A stretch of 64,000 nucleotides of DNA, from positions 186,001 to 250,000 of the forward strand of contig NC_015707.1 in NCBI RefSeq assembly GCF_000217815.1, read 5' to 3'. Below, one piece after another: positions 30,320 to 38,532 of this stretch. The stretch comes from Pseudothermotoga thermarum DSM 5069. Its GTDB lineage: Bacteria > Thermotogota > Thermotogae > Thermotogales > DSM-5069. Below the pieces are notes generated by a model, which saw only the letters and a list, made by a program, of their open reading frames with translations, did no database searches and was not told where the DNA came from. The stretch's first letter is position 1. Every line of letters starts with the position of its first letter. A program made the translations under genes and the position numbers.

Positions 30320-31459
30320 GTGTTCATCTTTGTCGTCTTTTACTTTCTCCCGTTTTCAAACTACCGTGTTGCATCCGCCACGATGGAAGCTTTCCATTTG
30401 TTTCAAGAATATGTCAGAGAACATGTGCTTTTCTGTCTTGTACCTGCCTTCTTCATAGCCGGTGCAATTTCAACCTTTGTCACCCAGAAGGCTGTTATAA
30501 AGTACTTTACGGATAAATCGAAAAAATGGATCTCTTACCTTGTGGCATCGGTTTCTGGAGTTATACTTGCAGTTTGCTCTTGCACAGTTCTTCCGCTTTT
30601 CACAGGAATATACAAAAAAGGTGCGGGAATTGGTCCTGCTGTGACTTTCCTTTACTCAGGACCAGCGATCAATTTGCTTGCGATCGTTTTGACCGCAAGA
30701 ATACTTGGTTGGAAAATAGGCGTCGCAAGGGCTATAGGAGCTGTCGTGCTTTCAATATTCATCGGTTTGATAATGGAAATACTTTTTAAAAAAGAGGAAA
30801 CAGAGCGTATGAACCGGGTGATGGTCAATCTGGATGCAGAAGCTGAGAAACGAAGCATGCTGCAAAACTTGATCTTCTTTTTAAATTTGATTGCAATTCT
30901 GATCTTTGCTACCTGGAGCAAACCAACCAGCATTGGTGGGGCTTTTTCTGTTGTTTACGCAATCAAATGGTACTTGGTTGGTGCTTTGACTGTCTTGGTT
31001 GTTTTGATCACATTCAAATGGTTCGAAAAAGACGAAAGAGTTTCTTGGATTTCCTCAACATGGGATTTTGCAAAGCAGATAGTTCCGTTGCTTTTTATAG
31101 GAGTTTGGATCGCTGGATTTTTGCTTGGAAGACCAGGAAAAGATCTTGGAATAATTCCTGCAAGATTTGTTTCAATGCTTGTGGGAAGTAATTCACTTCT
31201 GTCAAACCTTTTTGCCTCCGTTGTTGGAGCCTTCATGTACTTTGCAACGTTAACAGAAGTTCCAATAGTCCAAACGCTTCTTGGAAGTGGGATGAACCAA
31301 GGACCTGCTTTGGCGTTACTTTTGGCTGGACCTGCTTTGAGCCTTCCGAGCATGCTCGTGGTGGGAAGTGTTCTTGGAACAAAGAAGACTTTTGCTTACG
31401 TGACTTTGGTGATCATTTTCTCAACGATTTCAGGGATAGTATTTGGATTTCTCCAATAG
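30320..31459 (+). CDS. ArsP-like permease (PF03773 family), N-terminus possibly frameshifted
   Basis: Membrane permease with about eight to ten TM segments; relatives export trivalent organoarsenicals or are found in arsenic operons. Signatures: AVCSCTVLPLFTGIYKKGAG, FLYSGPAINLLAIV, and in the second half LTEVPIVQTLLGSGMNQG and LLAGPALSLPSMLV, reflecting an internal duplication. The frame opens at GTG 30320 inside what should be TM1, and no ribosome binding site is there. AAAGGAG lies at 30274-30280. A TTG at 30298 starts a different frame that would join smoothly (a MKRFFLLVF-like start) if one T of the T6 run at 30307-30312 were absent. So this copy has a frameshift, a sequence error, or slippage at the run. 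Confidence 0.85.
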   Translation: MFIFVVFYFLPFSNYRVASATMEAFHLFQEYVREHVLFCLVPAFFIAGAISTFVTQKAVIKYFTDKSKKWISYLVASVSGVILAVCSCTVLPLFTGIYKKGAGIGPAVTFLYSGPAINLLAIVLTARILGWKIGVARAIGAVVLSIFIGLIMEILFKKEETERMNRVMVNLDAEAEKRSMLQNLIFFLNLIAILIFATWSKPTSIGGAFSVVYAIKWYLVGALTVLVVLITFKWFEKDERVSWISSTWDFAKQIVPLLFIGVWIAGFLLGRPGKDLGIIPARFVSMLVGSNSLLSNLFASVVGAFMYFATLTEVPIVQTLLGSGMNQGPALALLLAGPALSLPSMLVVGSVLGTKKTFAYVTLVIIFSTISGIVFGFLQ

Positions 31460-31471
31460 GAGGTGTTTGGT

Positions 31472-31711
31472 GTGGAAATCAAGATCCTTGGTAAGGGTTG
31501 TGCAAAGTGCAAAGCTCTTGAAGCGAATGTTTTAGAAGCAATCAAAGAACTTGGCGTTGAAGCGAAAATCGAAAAAGTCACCGACGTCAACAAGATAGCA
31601 GAGTACAACGTGATGATGACACCTGGGCTTGTTATCAACAACAAAGTCAAGTCCTTTGGTAAGGTTGCAACAAGAGAGGAAATAAAAAAGTTCATTCAGG
31701 AAGAACTTTAA
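31472..31711 (+). CDS. small thioredoxin/glutaredoxin-like redox protein
   Basis: An 79-residue thioredoxin-fold protein with the dithiol GCAKC near residue 8 and the cis-proline loop in MTPGLVIN. It belongs to the group often called redox-active disulfide protein 2, repeatedly encoded beside ArsP-like permeases and ArsR. The likely role is electron supply to ArsC or thiol handling for the permease. GTG at 31472 is six bases after AGGAGGT; the GTG at 31463 overlaps that site. It follows the permease stop by 12 bases. Confidence 0.87.
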   Translation: MEIKILGKGCAKCKALEANVLEAIKELGVEAKIEKVTDVNKIAEYNVMMTPGLVINNKVKSFGKVATREEIKKFIQEEL

Positions 31712-31728
31712 AAGGTTCTTTCAGCTTG

Positions 31729-31766
31729 CCTTCCTTGCGATATACTATACTATGTCGCAGGGAAGG
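31729..31766 (+). promoter_or_regulatory. palindrome over the ogt promoter and ribosome binding site
   Basis: Arms at 31729-31740 and 31755-31766 pair over 12 bases with one G-U. The 14-base loop holds TATACTATACTATG, i.e. one or two -10-like TATACT boxes. The right arm runs into GGAAGGTGGG, the ribosome binding site of ogt. It is not a terminator, having no U-run. Either a DNA operator over the promoter or an RNA hairpin that hides the ribosome binding site in read-through transcripts from the ars operon is possible. Confidence 0.5.
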
Positions 31767-31776
31767 TGGGCTTTTG

Positions 31777-32214
31777 ATGACTTGTGAATGTATAAAGGTA
31801 AGACTTGGATACATCTGTGTGGCTGAAGAAAACGGAAAAGTAGTTTCGATAGAATTTCAAAATCAAGACAAAACAAATGGTAAGATACAGAAAGAAATTA
31901 AAGATCAAATACTCGAATATCTTGCCGGCAAAAGAAAAATCCCCGATTTTCCCGTCGATCCAAAGGGTACGGACTTTCAAAAGAAAGTTTGGCAAGCTTT
32001 AAGGGAAATCCCATATGGAACTGTGATCTCTTATGGTGAGCTTGCAAAGAAATTGAACACTTCTGCGCGCGCGATTGGTCAAGCAGTTGGTAGAAATCCA
32101 TTGCCAATCTATTTCCCATGCCATCGGGTTGTGGCGAAAAATTCTTTGGGTGGTTTTAGTTCTGGCATAAAATGGAAAAAGTTTCTTCTTGAAGTAGAGG
32201 GATACAGCTTGTGA
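31777..32214 (+). CDS. ogt: methylated-DNA--protein-cysteine methyltransferase
   Basis: Suicide DNA repair protein that removes alkyl groups from O6-guanine, 145 residues. The C-terminal domain has the DNA-binding helix-turn-helix SYGELAKKLNTSARAIGQAVGRNP and the active-site PCHRVV, followed by LGGFSSGIKWKKFLLEVEG. The N-terminal domain is short. ATG at 31777, six bases after GAAGGTGGG, is chosen; the open frame starts at 31726 but crosses a palindrome. The stop overlaps the start of the next gene (GTGA). Confidence 0.95.
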   Translation: MTCECIKVRLGYICVAEENGKVVSIEFQNQDKTNGKIQKEIKDQILEYLAGKRKIPDFPVDPKGTDFQKKVWQALREIPYGTVISYGELAKKLNTSARAIGQAVGRNPLPIYFPCHRVVAKNSLGGFSSGIKWKKFLLEVEGYSL

Positions 32215-34127
32215 GAAAAATAGCTTTATTTTTAGGAATCTGTCTTTCTCTTTTTATGCTTACTTTTCTTTATAGAGAATCGACAAAAGGGCTTGATTCA
32301 CCTGAATCTCGCCTACCGACAGGGTTGATAATTTACTACTCCGATGGCGCGCCAATGGTTCTTTCAAGATCTTTTTGGAAAAACTTGGACGAGATTCCTC
32401 CGCATTTAATCAATGCTTTACTGGCTTCTGAAGATAAGCATTTTTACGAACATTTCGGTGTCGACATATTTGGAATAGCTAGGGCAATAGTTAGAAATAT
32501 AAACCGCGGAACAATAGCAGAAGGTGGAAGCACAATAACGCAACAACTTGCAAGAACTTTGTATCTTTCTCCAGAAAGATCGTGGAGCCGAAAAATAAGA
32601 GAAACTTTCATAGCCCTTTGGCTTGAAAGAATAAGGACTAAAGACGAGATACTCGAGATGTACTTAAATTCTGTATATCTTGGGAATGGTTTGTACGGTT
32701 TTGCAAGCGCCTCAAAATATTATTTTGGCAAGGACCTTTCGCAGATAAATTTACAAGAAGCTGCGGTACTTGTAGCAACTGTTAGATCGCCAGGCAATTA
32801 CAATCCATTCAAAAATCCTGAGGTGAGTAAAAAGGTAGCCACAACTGTTATAAACGCGATGGTCAGAGAAGGTTATCTTGATCAACAAGAGTCAAGAAAA
32901 GTCATAGAAGAGCTCAAAGAAATGACCTTTGCAAAATCCGTCAATACTAGTGTTGATGAAGAAGTTTTCTGGAGAGTAGTCAGAGAACTCAAGGAAATTG
33001 GCTATGGCTTGAGTGAACTAAGGCAAGGATACAAAATCTACACGACTTTGGATAGAAAATTGATGATGGCCTCTTTTGGCTATGATGATAAAACAGCTAT
33101 AGAAGCAATTAACCCAATAACTGGCGCGATCTATGTTTATAGAGGAATCGGCCTGACCTATCCGGAGGGCCAAAGACAAATAGGTTCTGCCATTAAACCA
33201 CTTTATTATTATCTTGCACTTTTGGAAGGTTGGCAGCCAGACAGCAAATTGTTCGACCTTCCTATAAAAATTGGCGATTGGACTCCAGAAAATTTTGACA
33301 AGCAATACAAAGGCACAGTTACACTATCCCAAGCTTTGATAGAATCGAGAAATATTCCATCTGTCAATTTGTTCATGCAACTTGGTATGGAGAACGTTGT
33401 GAAATTTCTGCAGGATGAGTTAAAGTTAAATGGTTATTACCCGTCGGATCTGACTATTTCTCTTGGAACACTTGAAACATCTCCTGAGGAAATTTTAAAA
33501 TGTTATGCGGCAATTTTCAACGGCGGAGTGGTCGTCAAACCGTACGTCGTTGAAAGAGTGGAAGATCCTCTGGGAAGAGTTGTCTACCGAGCGACCCCGA
33601 AAGTCCTTGGTGTAGTGCGTTCAAGAAAAGTTGACACTTTGACGGCTTCAACGATTCTTCTTGACATAATGAAACAGGTAGTCGAAAAAGGAACAGGTGT
33701 TCGGGCAAAACAAAAAGTTCCCGTTGCCGGGAAAACGGGTACTTCAGAAAAAACTGCTTGGTTCATTGGCGGAGATTTGAAAATTTTGCTCTCAGTTTCT
33801 GTCGATGGAACAGAGTTGACCGGAGGGGTTCACGCAGCTCCGATTTGGTCGAAGATAATCTCCTATTATGATTATACGGGTAATTTTCCAAGCTGGAAAG
33901 TGACAAAGCAACAAATTGCAAGAGTCATTCCAACAGGTTTCATAATAGATTCAGAAAGAATCATTCAATGGATAGAAGACGGAAGTCTTTCAGAAGATGC
34001 TTTGCTAAGCCTTCTTGATCAAATGGACAACAAAATGGTATTGGAAGTTCTAAGTGTTTTAAATCAACGATCCCCCGAATTTGCAAGAAACCTTTGGGAC
34101 AAGCTTAAGACCAAAAGAGTTTGGTGA
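32211..34127 (+). CDS. class A penicillin-binding protein (glycosyltransferase-transpeptidase)
   Basis: Bifunctional peptidoglycan synthase, 638 residues, anchored by one N-terminal TM (about 4-20). The GT51 glycosyltransferase domain (about 45-220) has ASEDKHFYEHFGVD with the catalytic Glu, EGGSTITQQLARTLY and IRTKDEILEMYLNSVYLGNG. The transpeptidase domain has GSAIKP (SxxK nucleophile), SRN (SxN) and AGKTGTSE (KTG). It is shorter than E. coli PBP1a and has no OB/ODD insert. After the transpeptidase there is an extra tail of about 75 residues predicted to be helical. GTG start at 32211 overlaps the ogt stop. Confidence 0.95.
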   Translation: MRKIALFLGICLSLFMLTFLYRESTKGLDSPESRLPTGLIIYYSDGAPMVLSRSFWKNLDEIPPHLINALLASEDKHFYEHFGVDIFGIARAIVRNINRGTIAEGGSTITQQLARTLYLSPERSWSRKIRETFIALWLERIRTKDEILEMYLNSVYLGNGLYGFASASKYYFGKDLSQINLQEAAVLVATVRSPGNYNPFKNPEVSKKVATTVINAMVREGYLDQQESRKVIEELKEMTFAKSVNTSVDEEVFWRVVRELKEIGYGLSELRQGYKIYTTLDRKLMMASFGYDDKTAIEAINPITGAIYVYRGIGLTYPEGQRQIGSAIKPLYYYLALLEGWQPDSKLFDLPIKIGDWTPENFDKQYKGTVTLSQALIESRNIPSVNLFMQLGMENVVKFLQDELKLNGYYPSDLTISLGTLETSPEEILKCYAAIFNGGVVVKPYVVERVEDPLGRVVYRATPKVLGVVRSRKVDTLTASTILLDIMKQVVEKGTGVRAKQKVPVAGKTGTSEKTAWFIGGDLKILLSVSVDGTELTGGVHAAPIWSKIISYYDYTGNFPSWKVTKQQIARVIPTGFIIDSERIIQWIEDGSLSEDALLSLLDQMDNKMVLEVLSVLNQRSPEFARNLWDKLKTKRVW

Positions 34128-34130
34128 AGA

Positions 34131-34163
34131 AAAATTCCCCGGCTTTGCCGGGGGACAATTTTT
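34131..34163. terminator. bidirectional intrinsic terminator
   Basis: Arms CCCCGGC and GCCGGGG around TTT (34137-34153). A-rich and T-rich flanks on both sides give a U-run in either direction. It separates the convergent penicillin-binding protein gene (plus) and the Clp-fold protease gene (minus). Confidence 0.85.
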
Positions 34164-34165
34164 CG

Positions 34166-35011
34166 CTACAAGGTCCACTTTTGTTCTGTCTCACTAGCTC
34201 CCTTGTAAGGCGCGGGTATGTATTGCACCGAAGGTCTTCTTTGTTCAGTTTGCTTGTAAAGATCCATAAGCTCATAGATTTCTTGTGGCATCTCTTCTGA
34301 AACGTTTAAACCCATTTCTTTGAGCTTATCCACAGTTATTGGGTAGTCGTGTGTCCAAGTACCACTTGTAAGCATTTCCGCAATTTGTTTTGCTTTTTCT
34401 TCTCCCACTTTTGGTTTTATGAGACATTCAACAAATTCTCTAACTTGATTCATGGCTTTCTTGGCAACATCAGCAAGAATCAACGTTTGATCGTCTATTT
34501 CGTTGATATTCTTTTTCTCAAGGACTGAAAGAATCGATGGGGCAGGATATCCTGCTATTTGAGGATCAAGTGGTCCAAGAACAGCATTTGGATCCATCAC
34601 AATTTCGTCGGCTGCCAAGGCTATTAAAGTGCCACCTGACATGGCGTAATGTGGCACAAAAACAGTAACTTTACCTTTATGTTTGCACAAAGCTCTTGCG
34701 ATCTGTTCAGCCGCCAAGACAAGTCCACCCGGGGTGTGAATTATCAAATCTATTGGCATATCTGGCGGGGTTAACTTTATAGCCCGCAGTATTTCCTCTG
34801 AGTCCTCAATTGTTATGTATCTACCAAAGGTTAATCCAAAGAAACTCATAGACTCTTGCCTGTGAATCAAGGTTATAACTCTGCTTTTTCTTTTGATCTC
34901 AAGCTGTCTTATCAATGCAAGCCTGTGAGACCTTTCCATTTGCGCTTTCAAAAATGGGATGAAAAAGCTGAGGATCAAGATCATCCAGAATAACTCGAAA
35001 ATGAATCCCAT
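34166..35011 (-). CDS. membrane-anchored serine protease of the SDH (Clp-crotonase fold) family
   Basis: A 281-residue protein with one N-terminal TM (about 3-22) and a Clp-fold domain. The oxyanion region is IHTPGGLVLAAEQIARAL and the nucleophile serine is in HYAMSGGTLIALAADEIVM, followed by GPLDPQIAGYPAPSIL; this is the SDH-proteinase group (PF01972), related to SppA and ClpP. The general base is probably a lysine in the helix DVAKKAMNQ. A role in membrane protein quality control is inferred from the family. ATG at 35011 behind GAGGGGGGAT. It follows the M24 homologue by 15 bases on the same strand, so both peptidase-like genes are likely co-transcribed. Confidence 0.85.
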   Translation of the reverse strand: MGFIFELFWMILILSFFIPFLKAQMERSHRLALIRQLEIKRKSRVITLIHRQESMSFFGLTFGRYITIEDSEEILRAIKLTPPDMPIDLIIHTPGGLVLAAEQIARALCKHKGKVTVFVPHYAMSGGTLIALAADEIVMDPNAVLGPLDPQIAGYPAPSILSVLEKKNINEIDDQTLILADVAKKAMNQVREFVECLIKPKVGEEKAKQIAEMLTSGTWTHDYPITVDKLKEMGLNVSEEMPQEIYELMDLYKQTEQRRPSVQYIPAPYKGASETEQKWTL

Positions 35012-35026
35012 CTAAATCCCCCCTCT

Positions 35027-36136
35027 TTAGCTTAATATAAGTATATCCGGCCTTTTGATGACAAAACCATCTATTTTGAATTCAACACATGGCCAGCCGC
35101 TGCTAGTTGGATAAGACAGTATTTCAAATCCTTCCTCGGTTATCGCTACGGTGTCTTCGGATTTGGTTCCAGTTATCGTCGGATTCCACGCAGCGACGTT
35201 GTTTGGCCTGAGAACGTAATCTGTCATTTCGCTGGCTATGATTTCTCTGGCTTTGTATCCTGCCAAACCTCCTTGATGATGTAAAGACCATTCGTAGGGG
35301 ACACCTACTTCAGCGTACGATTTTCTGATTGCCTCAAAAACCTCGCAAAGCTTTTTTCCTGGCCTCGATCTTGCTATAGCACACGCTTCAACGTAGCAAT
35401 TTCTTCTGTGTTGTTCAATCCACTTTTCATCGCGCTTGAACAAAACAGTCCTTGTTGCTGAGACAATCAATCCTTTTCTTCTTGCGCAGATACTCACAAA
35501 CACCTTGTTGCCAACTTTGACATTTCTTGGTAGATTGTGCCTGTAAAGCATCGAGCTTTCCTCTCCAAAAACTAGTATCAACAAAGGTTCTATGTCTTTG
35601 CTCATAAGCTCCAGAGAAATCCGTGCCGCAACTTCAAGTTCGGTCATCTCTGGCTTCAACGTTGGCATAACCTTTGAAAAAACTTCGTCGCAATCTTTCC
35701 CAAGTTTTCGGTAATTTTCAAGTTCATATTCGGTCAAAACAAGTCTCATCTGATCTATTTCGTTTGAAACGTCGGTTGTGCCAAGCATACCAGTATCAGA
35801 AAGGATTTTCTTTCCACTTATGAAGGCTTTGAAAACATCCTCTAGCCTTTTGTACCAAATGTACTCGACAAGCTCTATTTCCGGAAGAATGTCCTCATCA
35901 AGCTCGATCTCTTCTATCCTTCTTTTTTCGATGTTGTTGGTCATCAGATAAATTCGATCTTCTATCAAAAGAACGTGGGCTACGCCAACTTCACTGTTTA
36001 AAAGAACTCGGTTTCTCGCACCAAAGGTAACCCACGAAAAGTTTTCACAGCGGCTGAACAAAAGCCCATCGTATCCTTTTTGAGCAGCATAATTTCTGAG
36101 CATTTCAATCCTTTGCCTGAAAAGTTGTTTAATCAT
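35027..36136 (-). CDS. M24-family peptidase homologue (pita-bread fold), metal site degenerate
   Basis: A 369-residue protein with a creatinase-like N-terminal domain (1-130) and an M24 C-terminal domain. Recognisable are ELEVAARISLELM, VGNKVFVSICARRKGLIVSATRTV, LHHQGGLAGYKAREII and TKSEDTVAITEEGFEIL. In active M24 enzymes the two aspartates that bind metal sit in 'D-I-G' and 'D-x-T-R-T' contexts; here they are Ser and Ser. So it may be non-catalytic or use a different chemistry. ATG at 36136, four bases after AGGGGAT; a minus-strand TATAAT lies at 36155-36160. The downstream gene is the SDH-family protease. Confidence 0.78.
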   Translation of the reverse strand: MIKQLFRQRIEMLRNYAAQKGYDGLLFSRCENFSWVTFGARNRVLLNSEVGVAHVLLIEDRIYLMTNNIEKRRIEEIELDEDILPEIELVEYIWYKRLEDVFKAFISGKKILSDTGMLGTTDVSNEIDQMRLVLTEYELENYRKLGKDCDEVFSKVMPTLKPEMTELEVAARISLELMSKDIEPLLILVFGEESSMLYRHNLPRNVKVGNKVFVSICARRKGLIVSATRTVLFKRDEKWIEQHRRNCYVEACAIARSRPGKKLCEVFEAIRKSYAEVGVPYEWSLHHQGGLAGYKAREIIASEMTDYVLRPNNVAAWNPTITGTKSEDTVAITEEGFEILSYPTSSGWPCVEFKIDGFVIKRPDILILS

Positions 36137-36260
36137 GTGTATCCCCTGAAAAAGATTATACACGTTGCAACGGGAAAAATCTTTAGGCCTGCAAAAAGCG
36201 ATTTGGAAAATTTTTGGTAATCTTGAATTAATTTGCGTTAAAATACTGTTGGTGATTCGT

Positions 36261-37067
36261 ATGAGGGTAAATCAAATAACCAATTCGTGGGCAATCCAAA
36301 GACTTTGGCAGCTTCAAAATGTACAAACAAATCTTGCAACACAACTTTCCACAGGCAGAATACCACTTGCGGCAAACGTTGCTTCTGCAACTATAGCTGA
36401 AAAGCTTCGCTCACAGATTGCTGGTTACAGGGAAGCAATGAATGCTACTTACAATGCCATCGGAATGCTCAACGTTGCTGAAGGTGGTCTTAGCTCAATC
36501 ACCATTGCTTTACAAAGGATGAGAGAACTAGCAATTCAAGCTGCGAATTCAACGCTCACTGAATCTGAACGAGCAGCTTTGCAGCAGGAGTTCGATCAAC
36601 TTTCCAACCAAATAAACAAGATTTCTCAACAGCTGAACTACAACAACATAAAAGTCCTTGCAGGAGATGTGGAAAACTTTCAAGTTCAAACCGGTCCAAA
36701 CGCAGGACAAAACATCAGCATAACAATACCAAAAATCACCGTGGAAACCCTTGGATTGAGCAATGTGAATATATCAAACGTACAAAATGCCCAGCAAGCC
36801 ATTCAAAGGATCGATCAAGCACTTGAGATGGTTTCAAACGTGAGATCTTACGTTGGATCTGTCACAAACAGGTTGGAAGCAGCGGCAAGAGAACTTGGGA
36901 ACACAATGATCAACACCATTTCAAGTCTTAGCACGATAAGCGACGTGGATATGGCAAAAACGGTTATGGAATTTGTGAAAAACAGATTACTCACGCAATC
37001 AACAGTTGGTGTGATGGCTCAATCCAACGTTTCGAGGTTTTCGATTTTGAAAATTTTGCTTGGATGA
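36261..37067 (+). CDS. flagellin (short, D0-D1 only)
   Basis: Filament protein of 268 residues. The N-terminal D0/D1 coiled coil includes MRVNQITNSWAIQRLWQLQ and QRMRELAIQAANSTLTESER. The C-terminal D1/D0 has NRLEAAARELGNTM, ISDVDMAKTVMEFVKNRLL and STVGVMAQSNVSRFSILKIL. There is almost no variable D2/D3 domain. The segment that reads SSGLRINRAADDAAG in standard flagellins is LSTGRIPLAANVASATI here, so the conserved DDAAG is lost. ATG at 36261 behind GGTGAT. No sigma-28 promoter could be recognised upstream; no other flagellar gene is in the window. It may be a minor filament component. Confidence 0.85.
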   Translation: MRVNQITNSWAIQRLWQLQNVQTNLATQLSTGRIPLAANVASATIAEKLRSQIAGYREAMNATYNAIGMLNVAEGGLSSITIALQRMRELAIQAANSTLTESERAALQQEFDQLSNQINKISQQLNYNNIKVLAGDVENFQVQTGPNAGQNISITIPKITVETLGLSNVNISNVQNAQQAIQRIDQALEMVSNVRSYVGSVTNRLEAAARELGNTMINTISSLSTISDVDMAKTVMEFVKNRLLTQSTVGVMAQSNVSRFSILKILLG

Positions 37068-37129
37068 AAAAAAGTTTCTTATGCTAACATTTATTGTGGT
37101 AACCTCAAGCAAAGGAAGGAGGTTTGGTT

Positions 37130-38488
37130 GTGCTTGGTTATTCGCCAAAGAACCTTTGGTTGATTCGTTCAAGAGACGAAATTGAAGCATTTGCAAAAGA
37201 ATATGCTCGCTTTATGGATTTGGCAAGAACAGAGAGGATGGCGATAAAAGAATGTGTACTCATGTTGGAAGAAGCAGGATATGTCCCTTTGGAAAAGTTC
37301 GACGGCAGTACCGACAAAGTTTACGCAGTCAACCGTGGCAAATCTTTGATAGCCCTTCACATCCTTGGAAAGATTGAAGATGGTTTGAACCTCGTTGCTG
37401 CGCATATTGATGCTCCTAGACTTGATCTGAAACCAAGTCCAATTTTCGAGGATGAAAGGATAGCCCTTGGAAAAACTCACTATTACGGTGGCGTCAAAAA
37501 ATACCAATGGTTGAGCCTTCCGTTGGAACTTCACGGATACGTTGTGAAGGACTCAGGAGAAGTTGTAGAAATACACATCGGTCAATGTAAGGACGATCCA
37601 GTTTTTGTCATAGCAGATCTTCTCCCACATCTTGACAGAAAAGATCAGCTTGTAAGCGAAAAGTTTGACGCAGAAAAATTAAACATCATACTGGGAACAA
37701 TACCACTTGCTGGAGTTGAAAAAGAAGCTGTGAAAACGTACATTTTAAAGCTTTTGAAAGACAGATACAGCATAACTGAGGAAGACTTTGTTAGCGGCGA
37801 ATTCCAATTGGTTCCAGCGCTTAAAACAAGAAGTGTTGGATTTGATGAAAGTTTAATCGGAGCATACGGGCAAGACGATAGGATCTGTGCTTTTACCGCA
37901 GTTAAAGCTTTGATCAGCTTGAAAAATCCGCAGAGATCTTGTGGGGTTATTCTGTTCGATAGAGAGGAAATCGGAAGCGAAGGTAACGCCGGCGCAAAGG
38001 CAAGCTTTTACATGCTATTTTTGAAAAAGATCTTAAAACTTCAAGGTTGTCAAGATACATCACTTGGAATTGACGAGCTTTTCAACAAAACCTATGTGAT
38101 ATCTGCAGATGTGTGTGCTGCTGTTGATCCAATGTACAAAGATGTCGTCGATATTTCAAACACTCCAAGACTTGGTTATGGCGTTGGACTTTTGAGGTAC
38201 ACCGGAAGCGGCGGAAAATCCGGTGCAAACGAAGCACACGCTGAATTTGTCGGTAAAGTTAGAAAAGTTCTAAAGGAATCTGACGTAGTTTGGCAAGTTG
38301 CAACCCTTGGCAAAGTTGACCGAGGCGGTGGTGGAACGGTTGCAAAATTCTTAGCTGAAAAAGGTGCATGTGTAATCGACATGGGACCAGCGTTGCTTGG
38401 AATGCATTCGCCTTTTGAGTTGGTCTCAAAAGCAGATCTTTACGAAACTTACAGAGCCTACAAAGCGCTTTTGGAAAAGCTCAAATAA
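37130..38488 (+). CDS. M18-family aminopeptidase
   Basis: Dinuclear zinc aminopeptidase of 452 residues, a family that forms tetrahedral dodecamers and favours acidic or neutral N-terminal residues. Metal and catalytic residues: AAHIDAPRLDLKP, DREEIGSEGNAGAKAS, VISADVCAAVDPMY and MHSPFELVSKADLYET. An internal dimerisation insert runs about 130-240. GTG at 37130, seven bases after GGAGG, is preferred to a TTG at 37124 that nearly touches the ribosome binding site. Cytosolic, probably in peptide recycling. Confidence 0.92.
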   Translation: MLGYSPKNLWLIRSRDEIEAFAKEYARFMDLARTERMAIKECVLMLEEAGYVPLEKFDGSTDKVYAVNRGKSLIALHILGKIEDGLNLVAAHIDAPRLDLKPSPIFEDERIALGKTHYYGGVKKYQWLSLPLELHGYVVKDSGEVVEIHIGQCKDDPVFVIADLLPHLDRKDQLVSEKFDAEKLNIILGTIPLAGVEKEAVKTYILKLLKDRYSITEEDFVSGEFQLVPALKTRSVGFDESLIGAYGQDDRICAFTAVKALISLKNPQRSCGVILFDREEIGSEGNAGAKASFYMLFLKKILKLQGCQDTSLGIDELFNKTYVISADVCAAVDPMYKDVVDISNTPRLGYGVGLLRYTGSGGKSGANEAHAEFVGKVRKVLKESDVVWQVATLGKVDRGGGGTVAKFLAEKGACVIDMGPALLGMHSPFELVSKADLYETYRAYKALLEKLK

Positions 38489-38490
38489 AA

Positions 38491-38523
38491 AGAGGGCGCT
38501 TTTGCGCCCTCTTTGTTTGTTTC
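38491..38523. terminator. bidirectional intrinsic terminator
   Basis: Arms AGAGGGCGC and GCGCCCTCT around TTTT, followed by TTGTTTGTTT on the plus strand and by TTTTTATTT on the minus strand. It serves the M18 gene and the convergent envelope protein gene. Confidence 0.9.
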
Positions 38524-38532
38524 TATTGGAAC

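Noticed and set aside
30271-30516. Separate 81-residue gene after arsC
   Set aside because: It is the out-of-frame start of the permease; after the first codons it has no hydrophobic or conserved pattern.
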